DNA of 30,616 nucleotides from B1SED10-225 sp964501415 (GCA_964501415.1 CAZCSL010000018.1:1-30616); one strand, 5' to 3'. Counted from the stretch's first letter, positions 14,338 through 22,440 are shown. The notes: a model not told the origin generated them from the sequence alone. Translations and numbers: made by a program.

Positions 14338-15859
14338 GCATTTCACCTCGCTTTGAGCCCGACATATAAAGGCCAATCTCTTCATACGTAACTTCTTTTG
14401 GATCTACATTTGCGACGATTTCACCTTCATAAATGACCAAGACTCTATCGCTGATGTTCATGATTTCATCTAATTCCAAACTCGCCACAAAAACCGCTTT
14501 ACCCTGATCTCTTTGTGCAATGATTTGGTTGTGGATGTATTCAATAGCACCAACATCTAAACCACGGGTGGGCTGAACGGCAATCAATAAATCTGAAGAA
14601 CGCGATATTTCGCGTGCCAAGATAGCCTTTTGTTGGTTACCACCCGACATGCTTTTGGCGAGGGTCTTGGCCCCACGGCCACTACGTATATCAAAGCGTT
14701 CAATCAATTTTTTGGCGTGTTTGTTAATTTCATCAAACTTAAGCACCCCTCTTTGTTGGAAGCGTGCTTTGAAATACTCTTGTAAAACCAAGTTGAATTC
14801 TAAGGGGAAATCTAACACCAAACCATGTTTATGACGATCTTCTGGTATATGTGAAAGGCCACTTAAGGTCCGATTTCGAATCGAGAGGTTATTGATTTCT
14901 TTGTCGTTGACTTTTATTGAACCCTCAGCGTTATCAATCAAGCCGGTCAAAGCATAAACCAGTTCGGTTTGACCATTACCATCAATCCCCGCCAAAGAAA
15001 CGATTTCTCCAGCGCGCACATGAAACGATATATCTTTTAAGATGTTTTTCTCACCATCTTTGGTTTTATAATTGAGGTTCTCAACCGATAAGACGGTATC
15101 ACCAATTTTCGCATCTTTCTTTTCAATGCGAAACTTAACATCACGGCCGACCATTTTTCTTGATAGCTCGGCTTTATTGGTTTTTTTAACATCAACGGTG
15201 CCTTGGTATTTGCCATCTTTTAAGACCGTACAACGATCAGCCACCGCCATGATTTCATCGAGTTTGTGCGTAATAAAAATAACCGATTTGCCTTCTTCGA
15301 CAAAGGTTCTAATAATACCCATTAAATCCTCGATTTGTTGGGGGGTTAAAACGGCCGTAGGTTCATCTAATATCAAAATTTTGGCTTGTCTATAAAGTAC
15401 TTTTAGAATCTCAACGCGTTGTTGCATTCCGACCGAAATATCGGATATCAAGGCATCCGGATCAACATTCAGTTTGTATTGCTTACTGAGTTCTATGATT
15501 TTTTTACGTGCTTTTTTGGTACTGATCAAACCACGGTGTACATCTTCAATACCCAGTACAATATTTTCCGTCACGGAAAAATTTTGTACCAATTTGAAGT
15601 GTTGGTGTACCATACCTAATCCGAGTTCATAAGCATGGTTTGGTCCTTTGATATGAACGGTTTTACCATTTAAAATGATATCGCCTTCATCTTGTTCATA
15701 AATTCCAAATAAAACATTCATCAAAGTAGACTTCCCGGCACCATTTTCACCAAGGATAGCATGAACTTCGCCGGGGCGAAGTTCAAAAGAAATGCTATCG
15801 TTGGCTTTGATGCCCGGGAAGGATTTAGTGATGTTTTTCATCTCTAAAACGTTTTGCAT
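14324..15859 (-). CDS. Nucleoside ABC transporter ATPase with two nucleotide-binding domains (NupA/YufO-type)
   Basis: A 511-residue cytoplasmic ATPase with two fused nucleotide-binding domains. Domain 1 has Walker A GENGAGKST (37-45), the MVHQHFKLVQNFSVTENI segment typical of BmpA-type importers, signature SVGMQQR and Walker B ILILDEPTA. Domain 2 has a degenerate Walker A (GIDGNGQTEL), signature SGGNQQK and Walker B LLIAVQPTRGLD, with Gln where the catalytic Glu would be. This asymmetry is normal in sugar and nucleoside importers, so domain 2 is probably catalytically weak, not broken. GGGAGGA precedes the ATG. It lies 31 bp after the binding-protein gene. Confidence 0.93.
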   Translation of the reverse strand: MQNVLEMKNITKSFPGIKANDSISFELRPGEVHAILGENGAGKSTLMNVLFGIYEQDEGDIILNGKTVHIKGPNHAYELGLGMVHQHFKLVQNFSVTENIVLGIEDVHRGLISTKKARKKIIELSKQYKLNVDPDALISDISVGMQQRVEILKVLYRQAKILILDEPTAVLTPQQIEDLMGIIRTFVEEGKSVIFITHKLDEIMAVADRCTVLKDGKYQGTVDVKKTNKAELSRKMVGRDVKFRIEKKDAKIGDTVLSVENLNYKTKDGEKNILKDISFHVRAGEIVSLAGIDGNGQTELVYALTGLIDNAEGSIKVNDKEINNLSIRNRTLSGLSHIPEDRHKHGLVLDFPLEFNLVLQEYFKARFQQRGVLKFDEINKHAKKLIERFDIRSGRGAKTLAKSMSGGNQQKAILAREISRSSDLLIAVQPTRGLDVGAIEYIHNQIIAQRDQGKAVFVASLELDEIMNISDRVLVIYEGEIVANVDPKEVTYEEIGLYMSGSKRGEMHESK

Positions 15860-15890
15860 GCTAAATCCTCCCGTGCATAAGCTTTTTCAT

Positions 15891-16943
15891 TTAATCATCA
15901 ATAATGACGGTAGTTCTTTCTAAGTCAAGGTCATCAGGTAATTCCAAATCGAATGCTGAGGTCACTTCGATTTCTCCTGTAACTAACATGTTGAAAATAT
16001 CGTTATACATTTCTTCTGTGAAGTTTTCAAAGCGAGAAAAGTCATCCGGGATACCAACGCCTTCTTCACCGGCTGTCAGTGTGATAGCTTCACCACCGCG
16101 GAATTCATCGTTGTAGAATTCCTCAATGGCCATGTAAACCGAGTTTTTAAGCTCTTTAAGAGAAGAGGTCAAAATAACATCAGAAACATCCATCTGGTTT
16201 ACATTCGCGCCAATAACCCATTTGCCATCTTGTTCTTCAGCAGCCGTAACGGCGTTGTTAATCGCACCACCAGCCGCAACAAAGATTAGATCTGCGCCAT
16301 CTTCATACCATGAAGAGGCTAAAACGCGGTTTTGTGGCACGGCATCGAAGGTACCCAAGTAACGGTATCTTACCGTAACATCCACATCGTCTTCTCTAGC
16401 CGCATATTCAGCGCCTTCAATGTAGCCAACGCCAAAACGAATAACGGCTGGTACACTTACGCCACCAAAGAATCCAATGTCGTGATGGCCTTCTTTAACG
16501 GCCGCATAACCTACTAAGAAACCGGCTTGTTCCTCTGCGTAATAGATGGATAAGGTATTGTCGCCTACATGCGTTTCACCATCTCTTGCGGGTTCTGCAT
16601 CAAGTAAGACGAATTTAACATCGGGATATTGTTCTTGTGCGCGGTGCACGGCTTCAGAGAATGCGAAACCAGGGGTAACAATCAATTTTGCACCTGCATC
16701 CACCGCTAATTCAATAGCGTCTAAGCGTGCCGCCCCAGAATCCTCAGCGGGTCGGAAATAACGATACGTAATGTCGTGTTCTTCGGCGTAAGCTTCTACG
16801 CCTTCCCATGCGCCTTGGTTAAATGAGCGGTCATCTACAGGTCCGTGGTCGGTAATCAAAGCCAATTCATAGGTTTCGCCGCCACATGCAGCCAGTAGGC
16901 CAATACTCAAAGAAACCAGTAAAACTGCAAAAACTTTTTTCAT
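15891..16943 (-). CDS. BmpA/PnrA-type nucleoside-binding lipoprotein
   Basis: A 350-residue lipoprotein that captures nucleosides outside the membrane for the ABC transporter. The signal peptide ends in LLAAC with the lipidated Cys at residue 20. The BMP-domain start is typical: LALITDHGPVDDRSFNQGAW, in which the Asp and Phe residues contact the base and ribose in PnrA/BmpA relatives. Later segments include DIGFFGGVSVPAVIRFGVG and DLIFVAAGGAINNAV. AAGGAGGAG gives a strong start. It is the first gene of the operon, directly behind a consensus promoter, which fits the high expression binding proteins need. Confidence 0.92.
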   Translation of the reverse strand: MKKVFAVLLVSLSIGLLAACGGETYELALITDHGPVDDRSFNQGAWEGVEAYAEEHDITYRYFRPAEDSGAARLDAIELAVDAGAKLIVTPGFAFSEAVHRAQEQYPDVKFVLLDAEPARDGETHVGDNTLSIYYAEEQAGFLVGYAAVKEGHHDIGFFGGVSVPAVIRFGVGYIEGAEYAAREDDVDVTVRYRYLGTFDAVPQNRVLASSWYEDGADLIFVAAGGAINNAVTAAEEQDGKWVIGANVNQMDVSDVILTSSLKELKNSVYMAIEEFYNDEFRGGEAITLTAGEEGVGIPDDFSRFENFTEEMYNDIFNMLVTGEIEVTSAFDLELPDDLDLERTTVIIDD

Positions 16944-16978
16944 AAAAAACTCCTCCTTTTTTATTGTTTATCATTATT

Positions 16979-16996
16979 GATGACTTGTCAGACATC
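16979..16996. promoter_or_regulatory. Candidate GntR-family operator at the nucleoside operon start
   Basis: An imperfect dyad of form GATGNCT-N4-AGNCATC, 12 of 18 positions symmetric, just downstream of the -10 at the expected transcription start. A repressor bound here would block the operon. The half GATGTC recurs in the leader of the GntR-family gene. The link to that regulator is an inference. Confidence 0.5.
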
Positions 16997-17003
16997 TAAT
17001 TTC

Positions 17004-17032
17004 AGTGTAGCACAAGCTAAAAAACATGTCAA
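17004..17032 (-). promoter_or_regulatory. Sigma-A promoter of the nucleoside operon
   Basis: On the minus strand TTGACA (17032-17027), 17-nt spacer, TACACT (17009-17004). The -35 is perfect and the -10 matches at four of six positions. It drives the binding-protein gene starting at 16943. Confidence 0.82.
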
Positions 17033-17039
17033 TAAAGAA

Positions 17040-17053
17040 ATAAAACGCTTTCA
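17040..17053 (-). promoter_or_regulatory. cre-like catabolite control site
   Basis: TGAAAGCGTTTTAT on the minus strand agrees with the CcpA cre pattern TGAAANCGNTTTCA at most positions (the end is weak). It lies 7 bp upstream of the -35, where CcpA could activate or roadblock. The host's CcpA is not in this window. Confidence 0.4.
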
Positions 17054-17155
17054 ACACATGAAAAGCATTCCATTGATGGTATTCGGCCTGGTTTCTATGT
17101 TAGCCCTTACAGCAAAAAAATAGATTTTTTTGTTTGTAATCATCCTTTGTAAAAG

Positions 17156-17184
17156 TTGACTTATTTATAAAAAAAGGATATAAT
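17156..17184 (+). promoter_or_regulatory. Sigma-A promoter of the riboswitch-prepilin transcript
   Basis: TTGACT (17156-17161), 17-nt spacer, TATAAT (17179-17184). Transcription should start near 17191, about 27 nt before the riboswitch aptamer. Confidence 0.85.
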
Positions 17185-17214
17185 TCTTTTCATAAATAAA
17201 AAAAGCAAACAATG

Positions 17215-17286
17215 AAACAAGCCAAACCTAGAGTGATTTAGGGACGGAAAACTATAGGGTCTTACGAGACAGCCAGTTGCCTTGGA
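17215..17286 (+). promoter_or_regulatory. c-di-GMP-I (GEMM) riboswitch aptamer
   Basis: The layout matches the GEMM-I aptamer. P1 is CAAG-C-CAA (17218-17225) with TTG-C-CTTG (17277-17284), with one C-C mismatch. The next helix is CCTAGA with TTTAGG capped by a GTGA (GNRA) tetraloop. The core GGGACGGAAAACTATAGGG follows, then a stem GTCT-TACG-AGAC and the conserved CAGCCAG before the closing strand. Downstream, AGCCAG (17271-17276) could pair weakly with TTGGTT (17291-17296), followed by T runs, as a terminator that excludes the ligand-bound fold; this would make c-di-GMP an activator, but the stem is weak and the direction is uncertain. Confidence 0.85.
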
Positions 17287-17349
17287 GTATTTGGTTTTTT
17301 AATTTTTAAAAAAACTTACGATGACTTAAGAATAAAATGAGGGAGCTAT

Positions 17350-18000
17350 ATGAGGCACAATAAAGGTGTAACGTTGGTGGAGTTATTAATAGTGATAGTG
17401 ATATTAGGGATCATTGCCGCAATTGCTGTGCCTGCAGTAGGAAGGATTGTGGAAAATACTCGCTGGCGTAGTGTAGAAGCAAATTTAATGCGTTTAGAAG
17501 GTTCGGTCCGCTTATACCGAGTTTCTGGCGATGCGTTTGTTGATAATGATCAAGATTTAATGGGTGAAAATTTTGATGAAGCAGATATCCCCGAGCGGAA
17601 TGACCCCGAATATTGGGAAATGTATTCTATGTTGCTTTTAGGTGATTATGTGGATGAATGGCCTACACTTCCAAATAGTGGTCGCTTTTCATACCGCTAT
17701 AGAGATATTGATGGTATGGAAAATACTTCACAAAGATTATTCAAGATTACTTTAGAACACTTAGATGGTACTAGTACAGATTATGAAGAAACCAATTTAG
17801 AAGAAGTATTTTTTAATGATGATCCAATTCCAAATGAAGGCCACTTCTTGAAAATTCGTTTTGATGGGAGTTCTGAAGGTGATGCAGACTTTGAACAAAC
17901 CGCGCGGTTTTTGCTAGAGAATACAGATTATCAACAAATATTCCGCTGGATTCCTTCAGGAGGCTCTCCTCAAAACAATATTTGGATTTACATACCTTGA
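17350..18000 (+). CDS. Type IV prepilin-like protein under c-di-GMP riboswitch
   Basis: A 216-residue protein with a class III signal sequence. A short basic leader (MRHNKG) is followed by VTLVELLIVIVILGIIAAIA. Cleavage by a prepilin peptidase would fall after Gly6, leaving Val at mature position 1 and the conserved Glu at position 5. The hydrophobic helix would anchor the subunit in the membrane and form the pilus core. The rest is an acidic globular domain rich in Asp, Asn and Tyr. Val instead of the common Phe at +1 is tolerated in pilins and pseudopilins. It may be a major pilin, a minor pilin or a secretion pseudopilin. GAGGGAG lies 4 nt before the ATG. No other pilus gene is nearby; a terminator follows. 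Confidence 0.87.
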   Translation: MRHNKGVTLVELLIVIVILGIIAAIAVPAVGRIVENTRWRSVEANLMRLEGSVRLYRVSGDAFVDNDQDLMGENFDEADIPERNDPEYWEMYSMLLLGDYVDEWPTLPNSGRFSYRYRDIDGMENTSQRLFKITLEHLDGTSTDYEETNLEEVFFNDDPIPNEGHFLKIRFDGSSEGDADFEQTARFLLENTDYQQIFRWIPSGGSPQNNIWIYIP

Positions 18001-18021
18001 TTTCAAAGCATTCAATAAATT

Positions 18022-18055
18022 AAACAGAAGGAGCCTTTCTCTTTCTGTTTTCTTT
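18022..18055 (+). terminator. Rho-independent terminator of the prepilin gene
   Basis: A 12-bp stem (18022-18033 with 18039-18050, one G-U pair) and a 5-nt loop, followed by a T-rich tail to 18055. Confidence 0.83.
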
Positions 18056-18107
18056 AAATAAACGATGATAAATATTTGGTATTAAGCTATAAGAAAATGC
18101 GTTTTTA

Positions 18108-18116
18108 TGGTATAGT
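18108..18116 (+). promoter_or_regulatory. Extended -10 promoter of typA
   Basis: TGGTATAGT (TG-n-TATAGT) with no good -35 at 17 bp. It lies 38 bp before the typA ATG. Confidence 0.5.
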
Positions 18117-18154
18117 AAGACGTCTAGGTTTTAGCAAGTAAAAGGGATGACTGT

Positions 18155-19969
18155 ATGGCAAGACAAAAAATGATTAACGTGGGCGTTATCGCTCATGTCG
18201 ATGCAGGTAAAAGTACCTTGGTCGATGCGCTTTTAAAACAAAGCGGCGTCTTTAGAGAAAATGAAGTATTGGTCGATCAAATCATGGATAGCGATGATTT
18301 GGAAAGAGAACGGGGTATTACGATATATTCGAAAAATTGTGCCATCAGGCACAAAGACACGAAAATCAATATCGTTGATACACCAGGCCACGCTGATTTT
18401 TCCAGTGAAGTTGAACGGATTATGCAAACGCTCGATACGGTAATCTTACTCGTCGATGCGGCTGAAGGACCGATGCCCCAAACCCGTGTGGTGTTGAAAA
18501 AATCCTTAGAAGCCAATTTGCGTCCTATTTTGTTTATCAATAAAATCGATAAAAAAGATGCGCGTGCCTTAGAAGTTGAGAACTTATGTTTTGATATGTT
18601 TTCTGAACTCGGTGCCGATGATGACCAACTCGATTTTCCTATCGTTTATGGTACAGCTAAAAGCGGTATTGCGACCACCGACTTGGAACAAGAAAGTGCT
18701 GATTTAGCCCCGCTTTTTGAAACGATTCTCAGTCACGTTGAACCTTATCCTGATTTGAGCGATGAGGCGTTACAGATGCAAATCTCACAACTTGGCTATG
18801 ATGATTACTTAGGTCAACTCGGTATTGGTAGATTAAGTAAAGGCACCTTAAAACAAGGCCAGAAGGTTGCGGTTAATACGCCTGAAAAAACGCTAAAAAC
18901 GGGTATCATTTCTAAAGTGTATGTCTATGAAGGCCTTAAAAAGACTCCTGTTGATGTTGCTTATGCTGGGGATATGGTTACCTTTGCTGGTATTGACGGA
19001 TTGGCGATTGGTCAAACCATCAATGCTTTGGATCATAAAGATCCTTTGCCATTGATCACCATCGATAAGCCCACGCTTCAGATGCATGTTTTAATCAACG
19101 ATTCGCCGTTTGTCGGTCAAAGCGGTCATTTGTTGACCACCCGGCAATTAAGGGAGCGGCTTTATAAGGAATTAAAAACCAACGTCGGTTTGGAAGTCGA
19201 ACCGCTAAAAGACAAAGAAGGTTTTAAAGTGAGTGGCAGAGGCGAACTCCATATTGCCGTCTTACTTGAAAATATGCGCAGAGAAGGTTTTGAACTTGCC
19301 CTAAGCAAACCAGAGGTCCTTTATAAAACGGTTGATTCAAAAACCTATGAACCCTTTGAGCGCGTACGCGTTCATCTACCTGAGGATGATACGGGTCCGA
19401 TTATTTCTGAGATGAATAACCGCAAAGGCATCATTCAATCGATGGACATTACCGGAGATTTCGCGACGATACAGTATCTGTTACCGACCCGTGGCTTACT
19501 CGGTTTTAGAACGTTTTTAATCAACATGACGCGTGGTGAGGGATCGATGGAACGGTCTTTTGAAGGCTATCAGCCTTACGCTGGGCCGATCGATCATAAG
19601 CGCAAAGGCGTTTTGATTTCTCAAAATGACGGTAAGGCTACGGGCTATGCGCTGTTCAATCTAAGTGAGCGCGGGACGATATTTATCGAACCGATGCAAC
19701 CGGTGTATGAAGGGATGATTATTGGCCTAAACGCCAAGGATAACGACTTGAACGTCAACCCTATCAAAGGCAAACAATTGACTAACGTGCGTTCTAGTGG
19801 CGCTGATGAAGCGATTAAGGTTCCCACCCCCAATAAGTTTACGTTAGAAGAAGCCTTAGAATTTATCAATGATGATGAATTAGTAGAGATTACCCCCAAA
19901 GAAATCAGACTGAGAAAACGCCTACTTAAAGCTTATGAGCGCAAGCGTGCTTTGAAAGCCCAATCCTAA
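18155..19969 (+). CDS. typA: Ribosome-associated translational GTPase TypA/BipA
   Basis: A 604-residue GTPase of full family length. It binds the 70S ribosome at the EF-G site and helps ribosome assembly and translation under stress, notably at low temperature. The G motifs are clear: AHVDAGKST (13-21), RGITI (53-57), DTPGHAD (75-81) and NKID (129-132). EF-G-like domains II, III and V follow (for example FKVSGRGELHIAVLLENMRREG and LLPTRGLLGFRTFL), and the BipA-specific C-terminal domain contains KGKQLTNVRSSG and the end region KEIRLRKRLLKAYERKR. An AAGGGA site precedes the ATG. It is a single-gene unit between its own promoter and terminator. Confidence 0.97.
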   Translation: MARQKMINVGVIAHVDAGKSTLVDALLKQSGVFRENEVLVDQIMDSDDLERERGITIYSKNCAIRHKDTKINIVDTPGHADFSSEVERIMQTLDTVILLVDAAEGPMPQTRVVLKKSLEANLRPILFINKIDKKDARALEVENLCFDMFSELGADDDQLDFPIVYGTAKSGIATTDLEQESADLAPLFETILSHVEPYPDLSDEALQMQISQLGYDDYLGQLGIGRLSKGTLKQGQKVAVNTPEKTLKTGIISKVYVYEGLKKTPVDVAYAGDMVTFAGIDGLAIGQTINALDHKDPLPLITIDKPTLQMHVLINDSPFVGQSGHLLTTRQLRERLYKELKTNVGLEVEPLKDKEGFKVSGRGELHIAVLLENMRREGFELALSKPEVLYKTVDSKTYEPFERVRVHLPEDDTGPIISEMNNRKGIIQSMDITGDFATIQYLLPTRGLLGFRTFLINMTRGEGSMERSFEGYQPYAGPIDHKRKGVLISQNDGKATGYALFNLSERGTIFIEPMQPVYEGMIIGLNAKDNDLNVNPIKGKQLTNVRSSGADEAIKVPTPNKFTLEEALEFINDDELVEITPKEIRLRKRLLKAYERKRALKAQS

Positions 19970-19975
19970 AAAATA

Positions 19976-20005
19976 AAACTTGAGCTTTTTGGCTCAAGTT
20001 TTTTT
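19976..20005. terminator. Bidirectional terminator between convergent genes
   Basis: Stem AAACTTGAGC (19976-19985) with GCTCAAGTTT (19992-20001), 6-nt loop and T run to 20005. The TGA stop of the minus-strand gene (19996-19994) lies inside the stem. Confidence 0.88.
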
Positions 20006-20473
20006 AGCGATAATCTCGATTTCATGACATCTGAAACACTGATCTTTGGCATCGCAAACAATATACATCCCATCATCACGGTTAATATCAAAAATATAAC
20101 CATGCACGTCTTGTTTGGGCAAATAAACCGCTTGGTCTTTTTTATAGTAATCGGTAAAAGTGGCTTTTAACATCGCGTTTAGATCGTTTTTTTGGTGGTA
20201 ATCTTTAAAGTGTTTTAGATAAATCTTGGTCATGGTTTCTTTAAAGGCTTGATAGTTTTCTTTGATAGAAGTGGACGTATGTTCTTTCATTTGCAGGGAT
20301 TTGAGTCTTTTATTGATGAGGTTGATTTCGGTTTCATCCAAATGGGTTTGATACGTTTCCAACCACTGCGTGGTAATCGTTACAGTTTGTTTTACTTCTT
20401 GTTTTACACTTGGCATCATAAGCCAAATCAACAAGATGAACACGATGATTAAAAACACATAGAAAATGACCAT
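19994..20473 (-). CDS. Membrane-anchored protein of unknown function
   Basis: A 159-residue protein with one N-terminal membrane span (about residues 2-21, FYVFLIIVFILLIWLMM) and a soluble remainder. Residues 22-110 are charged and probably helical. The last 40 residues hold a possible small beta domain, HGYIFDINRDDGMYIVC, then CDAKDQCFRCHE with three Cys and a His, which could bind metal or form a disulfide. I do not recognise the family. A weak purine-rich RBS precedes the ATG. It is transcribed divergently from the TM2-domain gene; a perfect palindrome TTGATATCAA at 20506-20515 lies in the shared upstream region. Confidence 0.65.
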   Translation of the reverse strand: MVIFYVFLIIVFILLIWLMMPSVKQEVKQTVTITTQWLETYQTHLDETEINLINKRLKSLQMKEHTSTSIKENYQAFKETMTKIYLKHFKDYHQKNDLNAMLKATFTDYYKKDQAVYLPKQDVHGYIFDINRDDGMYIVCDAKDQCFRCHEIEIIAKKT

Positions 20474-20531
20474 AAATATCGCCCCTTTTTTATATCATAA
20501 CACAGTTGATATCAAGATAGACAAAATCTAC

Positions 20532-20561
20532 TTTACAATGCGCTTATAAAGCGTTTATAAT
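20532..20561 (+). promoter_or_regulatory. Sigma-A promoter of the TM2-domain gene, with dyad in spacer
   Basis: TTTACA (20532-20537), 18-nt spacer, TATAAT (20556-20561). The spacer contains the inverted repeat CGCTT-ATA-AAGCG (20541-20553), a possible operator. Confidence 0.7.
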
Positions 20562-20593
20562 ACATAAGTGAGAGTAGAAAGGGCGTGGCAAAA

Positions 20594-21109
20594 ATGCACA
20601 TCAATTTTTTTATCACATGGGTCGTCGGTATCTACTTAGTGCTTTCGGGTATCATTGTTGGATTAATTTTGTTGGTTTTAAAAGTCACTGAAGACAAAAA
20701 GTCTACCAATGCTTCAAGCAATGCTTCTAATCCGAAGTCTAACGATGATTTTGACTATCAAGACCGCAGCGCCAATCAAGTGAAATATTGTGCTCACTGC
20801 GGTCAGAGCGTAGAAGCCCATCAAGTGGTATGCTTGAATTGCGGGGCGCAAATCAAGCGTACGAACAGCGCCACAGAGTTTTCTTCGCGGCAATTAGCTG
20901 GGGGATTGTTTGGGATCTTTTTAGGCGCGTTTGGGGTGCATAACTTTTATTTAGGCTATACCGAAAAAGCGGTGATTCAACTGTTGCTTGGTACCGTTGG
21001 GGCATTGTTGATTGTAGGCCCTATGATATCGGGCATTTGGGGTTTGATCGAAGGCATTATGATTTTGACCGGGCATATTGATAAGGATGGTCAAGGCCAA
21101 CCCATTTAA
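20594..21109 (+). CDS. TM2-domain protein with zinc ribbon
   Basis: A 171-residue membrane protein. An N-terminal span (about residues 5-28) is followed by a polar linker rich in Ser and Asn, then a zinc ribbon with two CxxC pairs (YCAHCGQ and CLNCGAQ), then a TM2 domain with its hallmark GIFLGAFGVHNFYLGY and two spans. Such proteins are widespread and their function is not established. AAAGGG (20578-20583) is 10 nt before the ATG at 20594, which I prefer; an in-frame GTG at 20585 is too close to that site but could use a weaker GAGAG further upstream. It forms a single-gene unit. Confidence 0.8.
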   Translation: MHINFFITWVVGIYLVLSGIIVGLILLVLKVTEDKKSTNASSNASNPKSNDDFDYQDRSANQVKYCAHCGQSVEAHQVVCLNCGAQIKRTNSATEFSSRQLAGGLFGIFLGAFGVHNFYLGYTEKAVIQLLLGTVGALLIVGPMISGIWGLIEGIMILTGHIDKDGQGQPI

Positions 21110-21117
21110 CCTTTAAG

Positions 21118-21150
21118 AGGCGTTTTAGCTTAAGCTGATTCGCCTTTTTT
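21118..21150 (+). terminator. Rho-independent terminator
   Basis: Outer stem AGGCG (21118-21122) with CGCCT (21141-21145), an inner palindrome AGCTTAAGCT and a T run to 21150. Confidence 0.78.
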
Positions 21151-21264
21151 ATTTTACAATATCTTGGGAAGTCGTTGTGTTTTAGCCTAAAAAATAGTAA
21201 GATAATTTTAGTGTAGTCAACCGTTTAAAAAATATACTTAGCCAAGATAACCGAGGGTATAAAT

Positions 21265-22440
21265 ATGGATAAAGATTTACAAGCAAGGTTTAAAGAAATA
21301 TTTAAAGCACAACCGCTTAGTATGTATTTTTCACCTGGTAGAGTCAATCTGATTGGAGAACATACCGATTATTCAGGAGGCTATGTTTTTCCGATGGGCA
21401 TTTCTTTGGGTATCTATGGGCTCTTGCGCCCAAGGGATGATCAGAAGATTCGCGTTTATTCTTCTAACTTTGACAAACTCGGTATCTTAGAGATTGATCT
21501 AGCGGATTTAAGTTATAAAAAAGGCTTTTCTTACGGCAATTACATTCAAGGGGTTTTGTGGGTTTTAAAAACGCAAAACTTAACGATTAATAAAGGCTTT
21601 GATTTATATATCCACGCGACGCTGCCTAGTAGCGCTGGGCTTTCTTCTAGCGCGGCTTTAGAGATGCTGATGTTGGCGATTTTAGATGACTTAAATGGCT
21701 ATCATCTAGATGATTTAAGCAAAGTTCAACTGGCCAAGCGCGTTGAGAATGAATACATGAACGTCTCCTCAGGCATCATGGATCAATACGCCGTTCAGTT
21801 TGCCAAGGCAGGGTATGCGCTGTTTTTAAATACCCATCAGTTAACCCATGCCTATGCGCCGATGGATTTTGATAAACTACAATTGGTGATGATGAATACC
21901 AATAAACCAAGAAACCTAGAAACAAGCGATTATAATGAACGGTTTTCATCGGTAAAAAAAGGCACAGAAATGCTTCAAAAATACCATGCGTTTGACGTCT
22001 TGGGTCAACTGGATGAAGAAACGTTTAATACGCTTAAAAAACATCTTAAGGATGCTAAGATAGTTAAACGTCTATCTCACGTTGTATCAGAAAATGCCCG
22101 CACCAAACAATCGTTTGAAGCGCTAAAGGCTCATGATTATACACGTTTTGCTGAGTTGATGAATGGTTCGCATCAGTCGCTTAGAGACGATTTTGAAGTC
22201 TCTTGTGCGGAACTTGATTTTTTAGTCGAAGAAAACCGCGCCTTAGGAGCCTTAGGGGCTCGCATGACGGGCGCGGGGTTTGGCGGTACGATGATTGCGC
22301 TTTACGATAAAGCGCATTATCCACAATCGTTTGAACGATTAAAAAGCGCTTATAGAAAACGTTTTAATCGCGCTTTGGATATTTATCCAACAAACCCATC
22401 TGATGGGGTTAAAAAGGTAACGGAAGAAGGGGTTGAATGA
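21265..22440 (+). CDS. galK: Galactokinase
   Basis: A 391-residue GHMP kinase that phosphorylates alpha-galactose at C1 with ATP, the first committed Leloir step. The galactokinase signature PGRVNLIGEHTDYSGGY is at 24-40, the ATP-binding motif PSSAGLSSSAAL at 121-132 and the third GHMP motif GARMTGAGFGGT near residue 330. The catalytic Asp lies in the SGIMDQYA segment. GAGGG (21253-21257) is 7 nt before the ATG. It is the first gene of galK-galE-galT-galM; its TGA overlaps the galE ATG by 4 bp. I found no convincing promoter: a TATACT at 21233-21238 lacks a well-spaced -35. Confidence 0.96.
   Translation: MDKDLQARFKEIFKAQPLSMYFSPGRVNLIGEHTDYSGGYVFPMGISLGIYGLLRPRDDQKIRVYSSNFDKLGILEIDLADLSYKKGFSYGNYIQGVLWVLKTQNLTINKGFDLYIHATLPSSAGLSSSAALEMLMLAILDDLNGYHLDDLSKVQLAKRVENEYMNVSSGIMDQYAVQFAKAGYALFLNTHQLTHAYAPMDFDKLQLVMMNTNKPRNLETSDYNERFSSVKKGTEMLQKYHAFDVLGQLDEETFNTLKKHLKDAKIVKRLSHVVSENARTKQSFEALKAHDYTRFAELMNGSHQSLRDDFEVSCAELDFLVEENRALGALGARMTGAGFGGTMIALYDKAHYPQSFERLKSAYRKRFNRALDIYPTNPSDGVKKVTEEGVE

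Noticed and set aside
15072..15395. Plus-strand ORF of 107 codons inside the ABC ATPase gene
   Set aside because: It runs antisense to conserved ATPase coding sequence and lacks an RBS.
17058..17123. A 21-codon ORF encoding a hydrophobic, signal-peptide-like peptide (MKSIPLMVFGLVSMLALTAK)
   Set aside because: No ribosome binding site or promoter fits it, and it lies between the divergent promoters. It may be a remnant of a lost secreted protein, but nothing supports expression.
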